Shown here piece after piece: positions 8,624 through 17,153 of a stretch of 64,000 nucleotides of DNA (positions are counted from its first letter, which is position 1; each line of letters opens with the position of its first letter). Source of the DNA: CAYXLI01 sp964464925. GTDB taxonomy: Bacteria > Acidobacteriota > Terriglobia > Bryobacterales > Bryobacteraceae. The DNA is taken from the NCBI GenBank assembly GCA_964464925.1, contig CAYXLI010000022.1:1-64000 (forward strand), written 5' to 3'. The position numbers were made by a program, and so were the translations under genes. The notes under the pieces were generated by a model that made no database searches, was not told where the DNA came from, and worked only from the letters and a program-made list of their open reading frames with translations.

Positions 8624-8899
8624 CTAGGCTGTCCTACTCGCATTACCGCGTTGGTGGAAGCTGGAACCGGTTTGCGAAGGAACGCCTTTACAGGGAACCG
8701 CCCGTTCCATCAAGTCTTCGGCAAACATGCTATACGCTTTCCCATTACACAGGACTTGAAGGAATCCAGGGGTGCTGCAGTCTCCTCGGACCGTGATTAC
8801 CGAACCGGGGCCCAACGTCACGATCTCACCAGCAGTATCGGCCGCCAAGTTCACCGCCCGTATCGCCAGGCTCAGACGAAATGTACCCGAGCACCGCAT
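8624..8899 (-). CDS. Small conserved-looking hypothetical protein (91 aa)
   Basis: Not recognised by name. The core GEIVTLGPGSVITVRG followed by GFLQVLCNGKAYSMFAEDL reads like a small beta-rich domain of a kind I associate with short acidobacterial proteins, so I treat it as a real gene rather than an antisense artefact. An AGGA lies about 10 bases upstream of the ATG. It converges on the response-regulator gene with a gap of 7 bases. No signal peptide or membrane segment is seen. The function is unknown. Confidence 0.6.
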   Translation of the reverse strand: MRCSGTFRLSLAIRAVNLAADTAGEIVTLGPGSVITVRGDCSTPGFLQVLCNGKAYSMFAEDLMERAVPCKGVPSQTGSSFHQRGNASRTA

Positions 8900-9040
8900 A
8901 CATTGATGGTCCTAACACGGAAGCGTAGCATCGGTTCGTAAATGCTGCAATAGATCTTCTTTGGCGAAAAGCAGGACCATTCGTACTAAGGGTTCCGGTA
9001 CTTCGTCCTGAAACTCTGTCAGTTTCTGCACTGACCCGAA

Positions 9041-9066
9041 GGGAAAAGCGGGGCGTTTCGACCCGC
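9041..9066 (-). terminator. Probable Rho-independent terminator of the P1B-ATPase operon
   Basis: On the minus strand GCGGG-(9 nt)-CCCGC is followed by TTTTCCCTT, just downstream of the ATPase stop codon. The stem is only 5 bp, so the call is moderate. Confidence 0.45.
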
Positions 9067-9071
9067 CTGAC

Positions 9072-11162
9072 TCATCGCTCCAACAGCGGCCGAATCGAAT
9101 TCAGGCTTGCCAGAATCGCCGACCCGTTGCTGATCAGTGCGGAAACGTTCGGGCTCACCAGTCCGGTCGGAATGGCCAGCAGTAGCGCTAGACTGTTCAG
9201 ACCGGCAATCATCGCGTAATTCTGCTTCACATTCCGCACCGCGGATTTCGAGATCTCCACCGCCGAAACCAACTTCCACAACGAATCGTGCATCAGCACA
9301 ACGTCAGCCGTCTCTCGTGCCACGTCGGCTCCGTGCTTCAGGGACACACCGACATCCGCATGAGCCAGCGCGGGCGAATCATTGATACCATCGCCCACCA
9401 TGGCCACCGCGTGCCCACGCCTCTGGAGATCTTTCACGATCTCCGCCTTGTCCGCGGGCAGCATGTCCGCATAGAACGCATCGATTTGAAGCTGTCGCGA
9501 TACCGCCTCCGCCACAGTCGCGTTGTCTCCGGTGATCATCACCACCTTGCGCACACCGAAGCCGCGCAATGCCTGAATCACCGGACCGCTGTCGCCTCGC
9601 ACCTGGTCGGCGTACGGAATCACGCCCTTCACCTCGCCATCCACGGCGAACAGCAGCGCGGAGCTGCCACTCTGGTTCACGTCCCGGACATGGCGCATGC
9701 AGCCGTTCAGATGCACGCCGCAGCGGCTCAGAAAACGATCATTGCCCAAATGAATGACATACCCGTTCACCTGCGCCTGTACGCCCAGCCCCACCTGGAA
9801 ATCGCTCGCGCTTCGGTCTGGAATCGCAAGGCCTTCGCGCTCCGCCTTCGTAACGATCGCTTCGGAAACGGGATGCTTTAGCCGTGCTTCCGCGGCCGCC
9901 GCCAGGCTCATGATCGTACGCGCCGGAAAGAGCCGTTCGTCGAACGACATCACTTCGCCGATTTCCGGCCGGCCATGGGTCAGCGTTCCGGTCTTGTCGA
10001 AAACGATCGTATCGAGAGCGGCCAGTTGCTCCATATGATGTCCGCTCTTGATGAGAATTCCGTTTCTCGCCGCATGCGCCATCGCCGCCAGCATGGATGT
10101 CGGCGCCGCCACGCGGATGCCGGTGCCGAAATCGACGATCAACATCGAGAGCAGACGGTCCACGTTGCCTGTCATCGCAAACAGGCCGCCGCTCAACAGC
10201 AGAGACGGAGCAACCAGCCGGTCTCCCAGTTTCTCTGCGTGATTCTGAATCCTCGTCTCGCCCATCGGAGCCGCGTCCACTAACCGGACGATTTGCGCAG
10301 CGGTAGTGTCGTCGCCGACCCTTACCGCCTGCAGCACGAGTTTGCCTTCGCGCACCAGCGTGGAGGCGTAGACGTCTTCTCCTGGCGACTTCTCGGATGG
10401 CAGCGATTCTCCCGTGACGATCTTTTGATCCACGGTCGCCCGCCCGCGCAGAATACGTCCGTCCACCGGAATGGTTTCACCCGGATAAACGATCACCTCA
10501 TCGCCGGGATGCAACATTCGGGATGGCACCCGCGTGACGCTTCCATTCGAGACAACCCAGGCGTACACGCCTTGAAACTCCAAAAGTCTGGAGATCGCCC
10601 GCTTCGACTGAGCCGCTGTACGATCCCGGATCCAGTCCCCGAGCGCGATGAGCCACGCGATCGCCGCCGCCGTGAAGAATTGCCCGCGCGCCAGCGAAAC
10701 GGCAATCGCGACAGTGTCCAGGAAATCGACGTTCAATCGTCGTTCCGACCTGACGACCCTCCATGCGTTCCGCGCGGAACGCATCCCACCGAACAGGACA
10801 AAGGGGATGCACACCGCGGCCAACGTCCCGCCGCCTGCCAGCGAGAGCGCCGCACCGGCACTGGCCGCCAGCAGCGGGCTCCGCAGCCACCGCCACTTTG
10901 CAGCCCCTGCTTGGGCATGAGCCGGCTCAGCAGCCGGCGTGAGCACAACAGTAGTCCGGAACAGCGCGATGATTGCGCCTAGTGCGGAATCGTCGCCTTC
11001 GAGGACCAGTGCCTCACACCAGATGTTGATACGGAATCGCGTGAGACCGGAACGCGATGCGAGTGTCTTCTCAATCCAGAGCCGGCAATTGACGTCAACG
11101 CGTAATCCCGGTATGCGAAGGCGCATCCGCCCGGGCAACGAATGAACCAATTCGATTTGCAT
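9072..11162 (-). CDS. HMA-like domain fused to P1B-type heavy-metal ATPase with atypical ion-site motif
   Basis: A 696-residue inner-membrane ATPase. An HMA-like module (LVHSLPGRMRLRIPGL, residues 5-70) precedes the membrane helices. The actuator loop has TGES (250-253), the phosphorylated Asp is in DKTGTLT (389-395), the P1B-specific HP dipeptide is at 430-431, and the hinge is VGDGINDSP (589-597). These place it in the heavy-metal (P1B) class. The metal-site helix, normally CPC/SPC/CPx, reads VDFGTGIRVAAPTS (343-356) and has no cysteine, so the substrate is not predictable as Cu, Zn or Cd. It is the last gene of a minus-strand run DUF5132 - HMA-like - ATPase, with 5 bp before it. Confidence 0.92.
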   Translation of the reverse strand: MQIELVHSLPGRMRLRIPGLRVDVNCRLWIEKTLASRSGLTRFRINIWCEALVLEGDDSALGAIIALFRTTVVLTPAAEPAHAQAGAAKWRWLRSPLLAASAGAALSLAGGGTLAAVCIPFVLFGGMRSARNAWRVVRSERRLNVDFLDTVAIAVSLARGQFFTAAAIAWLIALGDWIRDRTAAQSKRAISRLLEFQGVYAWVVSNGSVTRVPSRMLHPGDEVIVYPGETIPVDGRILRGRATVDQKIVTGESLPSEKSPGEDVYASTLVREGKLVLQAVRVGDDTTAAQIVRLVDAAPMGETRIQNHAEKLGDRLVAPSLLLSGGLFAMTGNVDRLLSMLIVDFGTGIRVAAPTSMLAAMAHAARNGILIKSGHHMEQLAALDTIVFDKTGTLTHGRPEIGEVMSFDERLFPARTIMSLAAAAEARLKHPVSEAIVTKAEREGLAIPDRSASDFQVGLGVQAQVNGYVIHLGNDRFLSRCGVHLNGCMRHVRDVNQSGSSALLFAVDGEVKGVIPYADQVRGDSGPVIQALRGFGVRKVVMITGDNATVAEAVSRQLQIDAFYADMLPADKAEIVKDLQRRGHAVAMVGDGINDSPALAHADVGVSLKHGADVARETADVVLMHDSLWKLVSAVEISKSAVRNVKQNYAMIAGLNSLALLLAIPTGLVSPNVSALISNGSAILASLNSIRPLLER

Positions 11163-11167
11163 GGAGC

Positions 11168-11800
11168 TCAGGTCCGTTTGCGAGGCCGTGACCTCGTCGC
11201 CCGCACTTCCACCGAATGGTCGCCCTCTTTCCGGATTACTTGCTGTGTTTCAACGGCGACGCCAGCGGCCGGCGCGTGGAGTGCCACGAAGGAGTTAAAG
11301 GAGAAGGCGCTCAACGTCAGCCAAAGTGGAGTAGCGATCTCCGGATCGTGTTCCACAAAGGCCCACGCTGCCAGGCCGAGCGGCAGCAGGACTTTCAGAT
11401 CGAGATTATTATTCGTCATCCGTTTTAGACCGAAATTGACCGTCTTCACAGCCTCTACAATGGTCCGCGCGGCTTCGGAATGTGCGGCGAGAAACTCAGC
11501 TTCCCGTTCAAGATCCCGCGCAATCTGGTCCACCTCGCTGAGCTCAGGCGGGGCTAACGAAAATACCCCCGACGCTTCGCCGTGCGTCGACAGGCTCTCG
11601 TGAAAATCGGGATGCGCCTTATGGTCGTAGTGCACCACGATGCTGCCGGTGTGGAGATTCGTCTGAATGTCCTGGATGCCGTGTATACCCTTCACGGAAT
11701 CCGCAATTTCTTTGAGAACAGCCGCGTTGCGCTGGGCGGCGGGAATCTTCACGCGGATCCGCCCGCGCACATGGTGCCCTACCTTGGCTTGGTGCGGCAT
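11168..11800 (-). CDS. HMA-like domain protein with C-terminal membrane region
   Basis: About 210 residues when started at ATG 11800; a longer in-frame extension would run into the upstream gene and shows no domain. The N-terminal domain carries GHHVRGRIRVKIPAAQR and GSIVVHYDH, the same HMA-like module as its neighbours, again without CxxC. A helical linker (ARDLEREAEFLAAHSEAARTI) leads to two hydrophobic stretches (LPLGLAAWAFVEH and LWLTLSAFSFNSFVAL) and a basic tail. It sits 5 bp upstream of the P1B-ATPase gene and is probably co-translated with it, suggesting a membrane-bound partner of the pump. No assigned function. Confidence 0.8.
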   Translation of the reverse strand: MPHQAKVGHHVRGRIRVKIPAAQRNAAVLKEIADSVKGIHGIQDIQTNLHTGSIVVHYDHKAHPDFHESLSTHGEASGVFSLAPPELSEVDQIARDLEREAEFLAAHSEAARTIVEAVKTVNFGLKRMTNNNLDLKVLLPLGLAAWAFVEHDPEIATPLWLTLSAFSFNSFVALHAPAAGVAVETQQVIRKEGDHSVEVRATRSRPRKRT

Positions 11801-11819
11801 TGGTATTGAACTAAGTCGA

Positions 11820-12248
11820 TCAGGAGTGTTTCGGATGTTCCGCACCGGTCGCCGGATGAGCTGAAGGGGTACCCTGTTCCGAACGAACTTCAGCAACTAT
11901 GTCCTGCAGTTGCTCTCCAGCCTCCGCCATGGTCTCTTTCGCCCGTTCCGTCAACGCGTAACCTGCCCGCACTGCGCCTTTGACGAACGGACGCAACCCT
12001 CGGCCCAGTTTCGGCAATACGTTCGGCGCCAGCATGGCCGCAACCCCGATCAACATTCCCGGAATCAGTTCGACCTCGATCAGCGCTGCCCCTAAACCTA
12101 CCAGCGCCACAGTTGCCACCCGGGAAGACATCCCGTCCGCCGCCGTGCCATCATGCCTGGTCATCGCCTGTTCGCCATTATCGTGCGGACGAGGCTGCGT
12201 TGTTGCAGTATGATGCTGAGTTTTTTCGTTCCCCGCGTCTTGAGCCAT
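11820..12248 (-). CDS. DUF5132-like membrane protein (copy 1)
   Basis: 142 residues. A His-rich N-terminus (TQHHTATTQPRPHDNG) is followed by a Gly/Ala-rich hydrophobic helix (VALVGLGAALIEVELIPGMLIGVAAMLAP, about 46-75), an amphipathic helix (GYALTERAKETMAEAGEQLQDIVAEVRSEQG) and a His-containing tail ending EHPKHS. I assign it to the DUF5132 family by this order. The layout resembles mycobacterial PacL (DUF1490) proteins, which scaffold P1B-ATPases and bind metal with their tails; that is analogy, not shown homology. GGAGGT lies 9 bases upstream of the ATG. It is the first gene of the minus-strand ATPase operon. Confidence 0.8.
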   Translation of the reverse strand: MAQDAGNEKTQHHTATTQPRPHDNGEQAMTRHDGTAADGMSSRVATVALVGLGAALIEVELIPGMLIGVAAMLAPNVLPKLGRGLRPFVKGAVRAGYALTERAKETMAEAGEQLQDIVAEVRSEQGTPSAHPATGAEHPKHS

Positions 12249-12500
12249 CTTTACCGTACCTCCGCGTCCGTGAATGTAGCACGTTTCAATTCAATGAGAG
12301 GAGATGTAACCGCAAGTTGATCGTTTTGCGAAGTGATTGGCATACTTCTGTATGACAATTTCGTGCCGTTTATGTTTCGCTTGCGTGTCGCCCTCGGATC
12401 CCTGAGAGGTTTAACGGTCGCAATTAGCTCGTACGACAGCTCGCTATCCCTCGCTAGAGTTACAATTCAGTCAACATCAGCCGAGAGGAGTATTTCAGTG

Positions 12501-12914
12501 ATGGCTGAAACCTATTCAAAAGACGCCGGGGTAGAACGGCACACGCTTCGCGAAGAAGGACCGGGGTTGGCCACGGTGGCAATCGCCGCGGCCGCAGTCG
12601 CCATACTCGAGCCGGAACTTCTGGCTGGTCTGCTGATCGGAGCCGCCGCGATGGCGGTTCCTAAAGTCCTCCCTGCAATTGGAGGCGCGCTGCGCGGGGT
12701 CGCAAGGTCTACCATCAGCACGACATACTCAGCCGCAAGGGGCGTGCGCGAATCGATGGCAAACATGAACGACGAATTCCGCGACATCGTCGCGGAGGTC
12801 CAGTCCGAACACGCCACCGATGTCGCTGCTCCCTCCGAACCGGCCCCTTCGGCACCGGAAAGCGAACCCAGGCGTCACCGCAAGAAGGGGCATTCGAAGC
12901 CACGAATGGCCTGA
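12501..12914 (+). CDS. DUF5132-like membrane protein (copy 2)
   Basis: 137 residues from ATG 12501; a GTG directly before it at 12498 is equally possible given the AGGAG at 12486-12490. It is a paralogue of the divergent neighbour: hydrophobic Gly/Ala helix (AILEPELLAGLLIGAAAMAVPKVLPAIG), then an amphipathic helix ending NDEFRDIVAEVQSEH. The shared core is EPELLxGxLIGxAAM and DIVAEVxSE. The C-terminal tail differs, being Pro/Glu-rich and then basic with histidines (RRHRKKGHSKPR). It heads the plus-strand operon with the second P-type ATPase, 19 bp downstream. Each ATPase of the island therefore has its own DUF5132 partner. Confidence 0.8.
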   Translation: MAETYSKDAGVERHTLREEGPGLATVAIAAAAVAILEPELLAGLLIGAAAMAVPKVLPAIGGALRGVARSTISTTYSAARGVRESMANMNDEFRDIVAEVQSEHATDVAAPSEPAPSAPESEPRRHRKKGHSKPRMA

Positions 12915-12933
12915 TCGCGCAGCGGCAGCGGCA

Positions 12934-15918
12934 ATGGAGACGCACGCCTTCACGATAGATTCGGAAATCGCAGACATCCGGCCCGTTCACACAACTGTAA
13001 GGGGCCGGGCCCGGTTTCAAATTGCGGGCCTACGCAAACACCGGGAATTTGCTGTAGCGCTGCAGTCGGCGTTGGGCCGCCGGGACGGCATCCGCCAGGT
13101 GTTCGCGAGCGAAGTGACCGGCAATCTGCTCGTCGTGTTCGACCCGTCGCAGGAATTGGCACATGTCCTGGCCATTGTCCGCGTCGCAGTGCAAACCGCC
13201 GCAAATGGCGGCGGCAGTAGCGTCGCTGAAGAATCTGTCCGGCCCAAACTGGAACCTGCTCATACCGAAATTCCCTGGCATGTTCTCACAGGGCGTAAAG
13301 TCGAAGCGACCTTAAACACGTCTGTCACAAGGGGTCTGCCGGAAATCGTCGCACTGGAGCGGTTACGGCAGTACGGACCGAACACCCTTGCGCAGCCGAA
13401 GTGCCGCTCCGCCGCTTCCATTCTCATTGACCAGTTCAAAAGCTTGCCGGTCGTTCTCCTCCTGGGCTCGGCCGTGCTTTCTGTCGCTGTGGGCGCTTTC
13501 GCAGACGCCGCGGTCATCGCGGCCGTCGTCGTACTAAATGCCTCGATTGGGTTCGCAACGGAGCTGAAATCCGAAAGAACCATTACATCCCTTCTGCAAA
13601 CAATCGATCCCGGCGCCGTAGTCATCCGCGACGGTAAGACGGTTCCGATGAACGCCTCGAAATTGGTCCCGGGCGATGTTATTCTTCTAACCCGCGGCTG
13701 GCAAGTTCCCGCCGATGCCCGCTTGCTGACGACGACCGATCTCAGCGTCGACGAATCGGCTCTCACCGGTGAGAGCACGCCGGTGCGAAAGACCTCTCGC
13801 GCATTGTCGGCCGGCAAGACCGCTCTGCCGGATCGCATCAATATGGTCTACCGCGGGACGCTTATTACCGGTGGCACTTGTATTGCTATTGTTGTCGCCA
13901 CCGGTGCGAACACGGAAATAGGCAACGTCCAGCGCCTCATCGCGGAATCGGATCAGCCGGCGACCCCTCTGCAAAAACAGATGGGTGTTCTCGGAAACCA
14001 ATTGGTCGCTTTCACGGCATCGGTCGCCGTAATAGTCGCGGGCATCGGCCTGCTTAGGGGATACTCGCTCCTTGAGATGGTCCGCACTGGAGTTTCGTTG
14101 GCGATAGCGGCGGTGCCGGAAGGGCTCCCCACCATTGCGACCGTAGCGCTAGCAACCGCGGTCAATTCGCTTCGCGAGCAGAGCGTTCTCGTACGCCGCC
14201 TCGCAGCCGTAGAGACGTTGGGCAGCCTGCGGGTGCTCTGTTTTGACAAGACCGGGACGTTAACCCTGAATCAGATGTCCGTTAACGCGATATCGGACGC
14301 GCACTCGACCTATCGGGTCATCGGCGGAGTAATCTCGTGCAAAGACCGCCCAGTCGATCTGAGCGAGAATCCGGAACTGATGAAACTGATCGAAATCTGT
14401 TCGCTCTGCAGCGAAGCCGAAATTACCGAAAGCAATGGTCACACGTCGATAGACGGAAGCGCTACCGAAGCGGCTCTCGTCCGCCTCGCCCTTCAGTGCG
14501 GCATGGATGTTGGGCAGTTGCGCCGTTGCCATCCGGTCTCGAAACTCGTACAGCGGACCGAAAGACGGAATTATATGGTCACCGTGCACGGGAACGGGAA
14601 CGGAAAGCTCGTCGCGGTGAAAGGCACGCCGCAGGAAGTTTTGGGGCTTTGCAGATCCTTCGCGTGCGACGGATCCGTCCGTATCCTGAGCCGGAAAGAC
14701 CGAAAGAGAATCGAGGCTGAAAACGAACGTATGGCCGGCGCCGGCTTGCGGGTCCTCGGTGTGGCCTTCGCCGAAGGATCGGAGCCTAAGGGTGGCCTGG
14801 CGCTGACTTGGCTCGGACTGGTGGGCATCGCGGATCCACCGCGCGAGGGCTTGCCCGAGCTCCTGCGGGGATTCCGCACCGCCGGCGTGCGGGCGCTCAT
14901 GGTGACCGGAGACCAACCGGCCACAGCGAGGGCCATTGCCGAAGCTGTACAACTCAATGGACAGAAGGACGTCGCGGGCCGTATCTCAATCGATCTGGAA
15001 GACCTGTCCGCAGAGGAATGGAGAGAAGCGGCCAGAGAAACCCACGTATTCGCACGCGTCAGCCCTTCACTCAAGCTAAAGATCGTGCGCGCGTTGCAGC
15101 GGGACGGCAACATTGTCGCGATGACCGGCGACGGAATAAACGATGGACCCGCGCTGAAAGCGGCCGACATCGGAATCGCCCTCGGAAAAACAGGGACACA
15201 GGTCGCCCGGGGAGTCGCCGACATCGTGCTTGCGAACGACAACATCCAAGCGATCTTACCCGCCATTCGCGAAGGTCGGCGTGTATACACGAACCTTCGC
15301 AAAGCCGTTCATTACATCTGCGCGACCAATCTCAGCGAGATTCTGGTGACGGTGGCCTCGCTCGCTTCGGGACTTGGCCAACCGCTGAATCCTCGCCAGT
15401 TGCTGTGGATCAATTTGCTGACGGACGTATTTCCCGAGTTGGCCATGGCGACAGACTCAGCGGACCCGAACATTCTAAACCGCCGGCCATTCGACGCCAA
15501 TCGCGCCGTAGTGACGCACAGGGAATATGGTTGGCTCGGCGCGCAGTCCTCGATCATGTCGGTGGCGGCCATGGTCTCCTATATTCTCGGTATCGGCCGC
15601 TATGGGTTCGGACCGCGAGCGGAGTCGATGGCGTTTGTAACACTAACTTCAGCCCAGCTCTTGCACGCGCTGACAGTCCGGGAGCACTACTCGGGAAACC
15701 CGCTACTGGTCGCGGGCCTCGCAACGGGCTTTGTGCTGCTGACGGCTTCTCAGATCATCTCGCCGGTTTCGGCGCTGCTCGGAACCGTACCAATCGGCTT
15801 GGCTGACGTGATCGTGTGCGGTTGCGCTGCCATGGGCAGTCTTCTTTCTAACCAACTGCTGAAGAGCTTTCAATCGGAGGAATCCGCCCGGCTTCTGCCC
15901 GCGCCGGCCCAATCCTAA
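12934..15918 (+). CDS. HMA-like domain fused to P2-type (Ca2+/Mn2+-like) cation ATPase
   Basis: About 994 residues from ATG 12934; an in-frame ATG at 12820 inside the previous gene is unlikely because the first recognisable domain (VHTTVRGRARFQIAGL) starts later. After this HMA-like module comes a Cation_ATPase_N region (LERLRQYGPNTL), then TGES (near 278), PEGLPT (near 395), DKTGTLT (near 438), a GDGINDGPALKAADIG hinge and a Cation_ATPase_C region with NLLTDVFPELAMATD. PEGL and the C-terminal extra helices are marks of P2A/P2B pumps, not P1B. The substrate may be Ca2+, Mn2+ or another hard cation. An HMA-like front end on this class is unusual. Confidence 0.92.
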   Translation: METHAFTIDSEIADIRPVHTTVRGRARFQIAGLRKHREFAVALQSALGRRDGIRQVFASEVTGNLLVVFDPSQELAHVLAIVRVAVQTAANGGGSSVAEESVRPKLEPAHTEIPWHVLTGRKVEATLNTSVTRGLPEIVALERLRQYGPNTLAQPKCRSAASILIDQFKSLPVVLLLGSAVLSVAVGAFADAAVIAAVVVLNASIGFATELKSERTITSLLQTIDPGAVVIRDGKTVPMNASKLVPGDVILLTRGWQVPADARLLTTTDLSVDESALTGESTPVRKTSRALSAGKTALPDRINMVYRGTLITGGTCIAIVVATGANTEIGNVQRLIAESDQPATPLQKQMGVLGNQLVAFTASVAVIVAGIGLLRGYSLLEMVRTGVSLAIAAVPEGLPTIATVALATAVNSLREQSVLVRRLAAVETLGSLRVLCFDKTGTLTLNQMSVNAISDAHSTYRVIGGVISCKDRPVDLSENPELMKLIEICSLCSEAEITESNGHTSIDGSATEAALVRLALQCGMDVGQLRRCHPVSKLVQRTERRNYMVTVHGNGNGKLVAVKGTPQEVLGLCRSFACDGSVRILSRKDRKRIEAENERMAGAGLRVLGVAFAEGSEPKGGLALTWLGLVGIADPPREGLPELLRGFRTAGVRALMVTGDQPATARAIAEAVQLNGQKDVAGRISIDLEDLSAEEWREAARETHVFARVSPSLKLKIVRALQRDGNIVAMTGDGINDGPALKAADIGIALGKTGTQVARGVADIVLANDNIQAILPAIREGRRVYTNLRKAVHYICATNLSEILVTVASLASGLGQPLNPRQLLWINLLTDVFPELAMATDSADPNILNRRPFDANRAVVTHREYGWLGAQSSIMSVAAMVSYILGIGRYGFGPRAESMAFVTLTSAQLLHALTVREHYSGNPLLVAGLATGFVLLTASQIISPVSALLGTVPIGLADVIVCGCAAMGSLLSNQLLKSFQSEESARLLPAPAQS

Positions 15919-16453
<535 letters not shown>

Positions 16454-16496
16454 GGCTGTTCTTGCGTGGGGTCTTTCTGATAGTAACACAGCGACC

Positions 16497-17153
16497 TCAC
16501 TTCTTCCTAAAGATCGCCATCCATTGCACATCCGGGATGTGGTCTTTCTTTGAAACCAGTTGGAAGCCGTTCGATTCCACCTCGGCGATGGCCTGATCCT
16601 GCGTGAAACGGATGTGCTTGAGCGCACGCCCATTGCCCATCGAGTGCTCGTTCCGGTGATACTCCACAATCACCAGCCTGCCGTCTGACTTCAACCCGGA
16701 TCTCAGGCTCGCCAACATCTCCGCCGGATAGTCGAAGTGGTGGAACGCGTCCAGCACCAAAATCTGATCGGCAACGCCGGCCTGTAGCTGCGCGCTCTTG
16801 GCGCTGCCGAGTACAAATTCGACATTGGTGAGCGAGGCGGCGGTCGTTTTGGCCCGGTTCAGGAAGTCCGGAAACAAGTCCTCGGCAATGACCTTCCCCG
16901 ATGGTCCGACCACCTCGCTCAAAAACGGCAGCATGTAGCCGACGCCTGTTCCCACGTCGGCGACCGTCATGCCCGGTTTCACGCCCATCGACGCGATCAG
17001 TTCGCGCGGTTTCTGCCTCGCGTCCCGGTCCTTGGACGACAGGCTCGCCGCGACGCTCTTTCGATCCTCCTCCGTCTTATACCCGGAGTTGGCCTGCTCG
17101 GCGACTTGCGCCGATGCCGAAATGACACACGCAAGCAAGAGCCAATATTTCAT
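16497..17153 (-). CDS. Exported class I SAM-dependent methyltransferase-like protein
   Basis: 218 residues with an apparent signal peptide (MKYWLLLACVISASAQ). The following Rossmann-type methyltransferase domain shows motif I VADVGTGVGYM, motif II-like KVIAEDLFPDF and motif IV-like ILVLDAFHHFDYP. A region before motif I (RDARQKPRELIASMGVKPG) is typical of predicted exported methyltransferases. The substrate is unknown, and SAM availability outside the cytoplasm makes true export puzzling; the N-terminus might instead be a membrane anchor. The ATG abuts the homoserine dehydrogenase stop codon, so the two genes are probably co-transcribed, although no functional link is obvious. Confidence 0.82.
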   Translation of the reverse strand: MKYWLLLACVISASAQVAEQANSGYKTEEDRKSVAASLSSKDRDARQKPRELIASMGVKPGMTVADVGTGVGYMLPFLSEVVGPSGKVIAEDLFPDFLNRAKTTAASLTNVEFVLGSAKSAQLQAGVADQILVLDAFHHFDYPAEMLASLRSGLKSDGRLVIVEYHRNEHSMGNGRALKHIRFTQDQAIAEVESNGFQLVSKKDHIPDVQWMAIFRKK

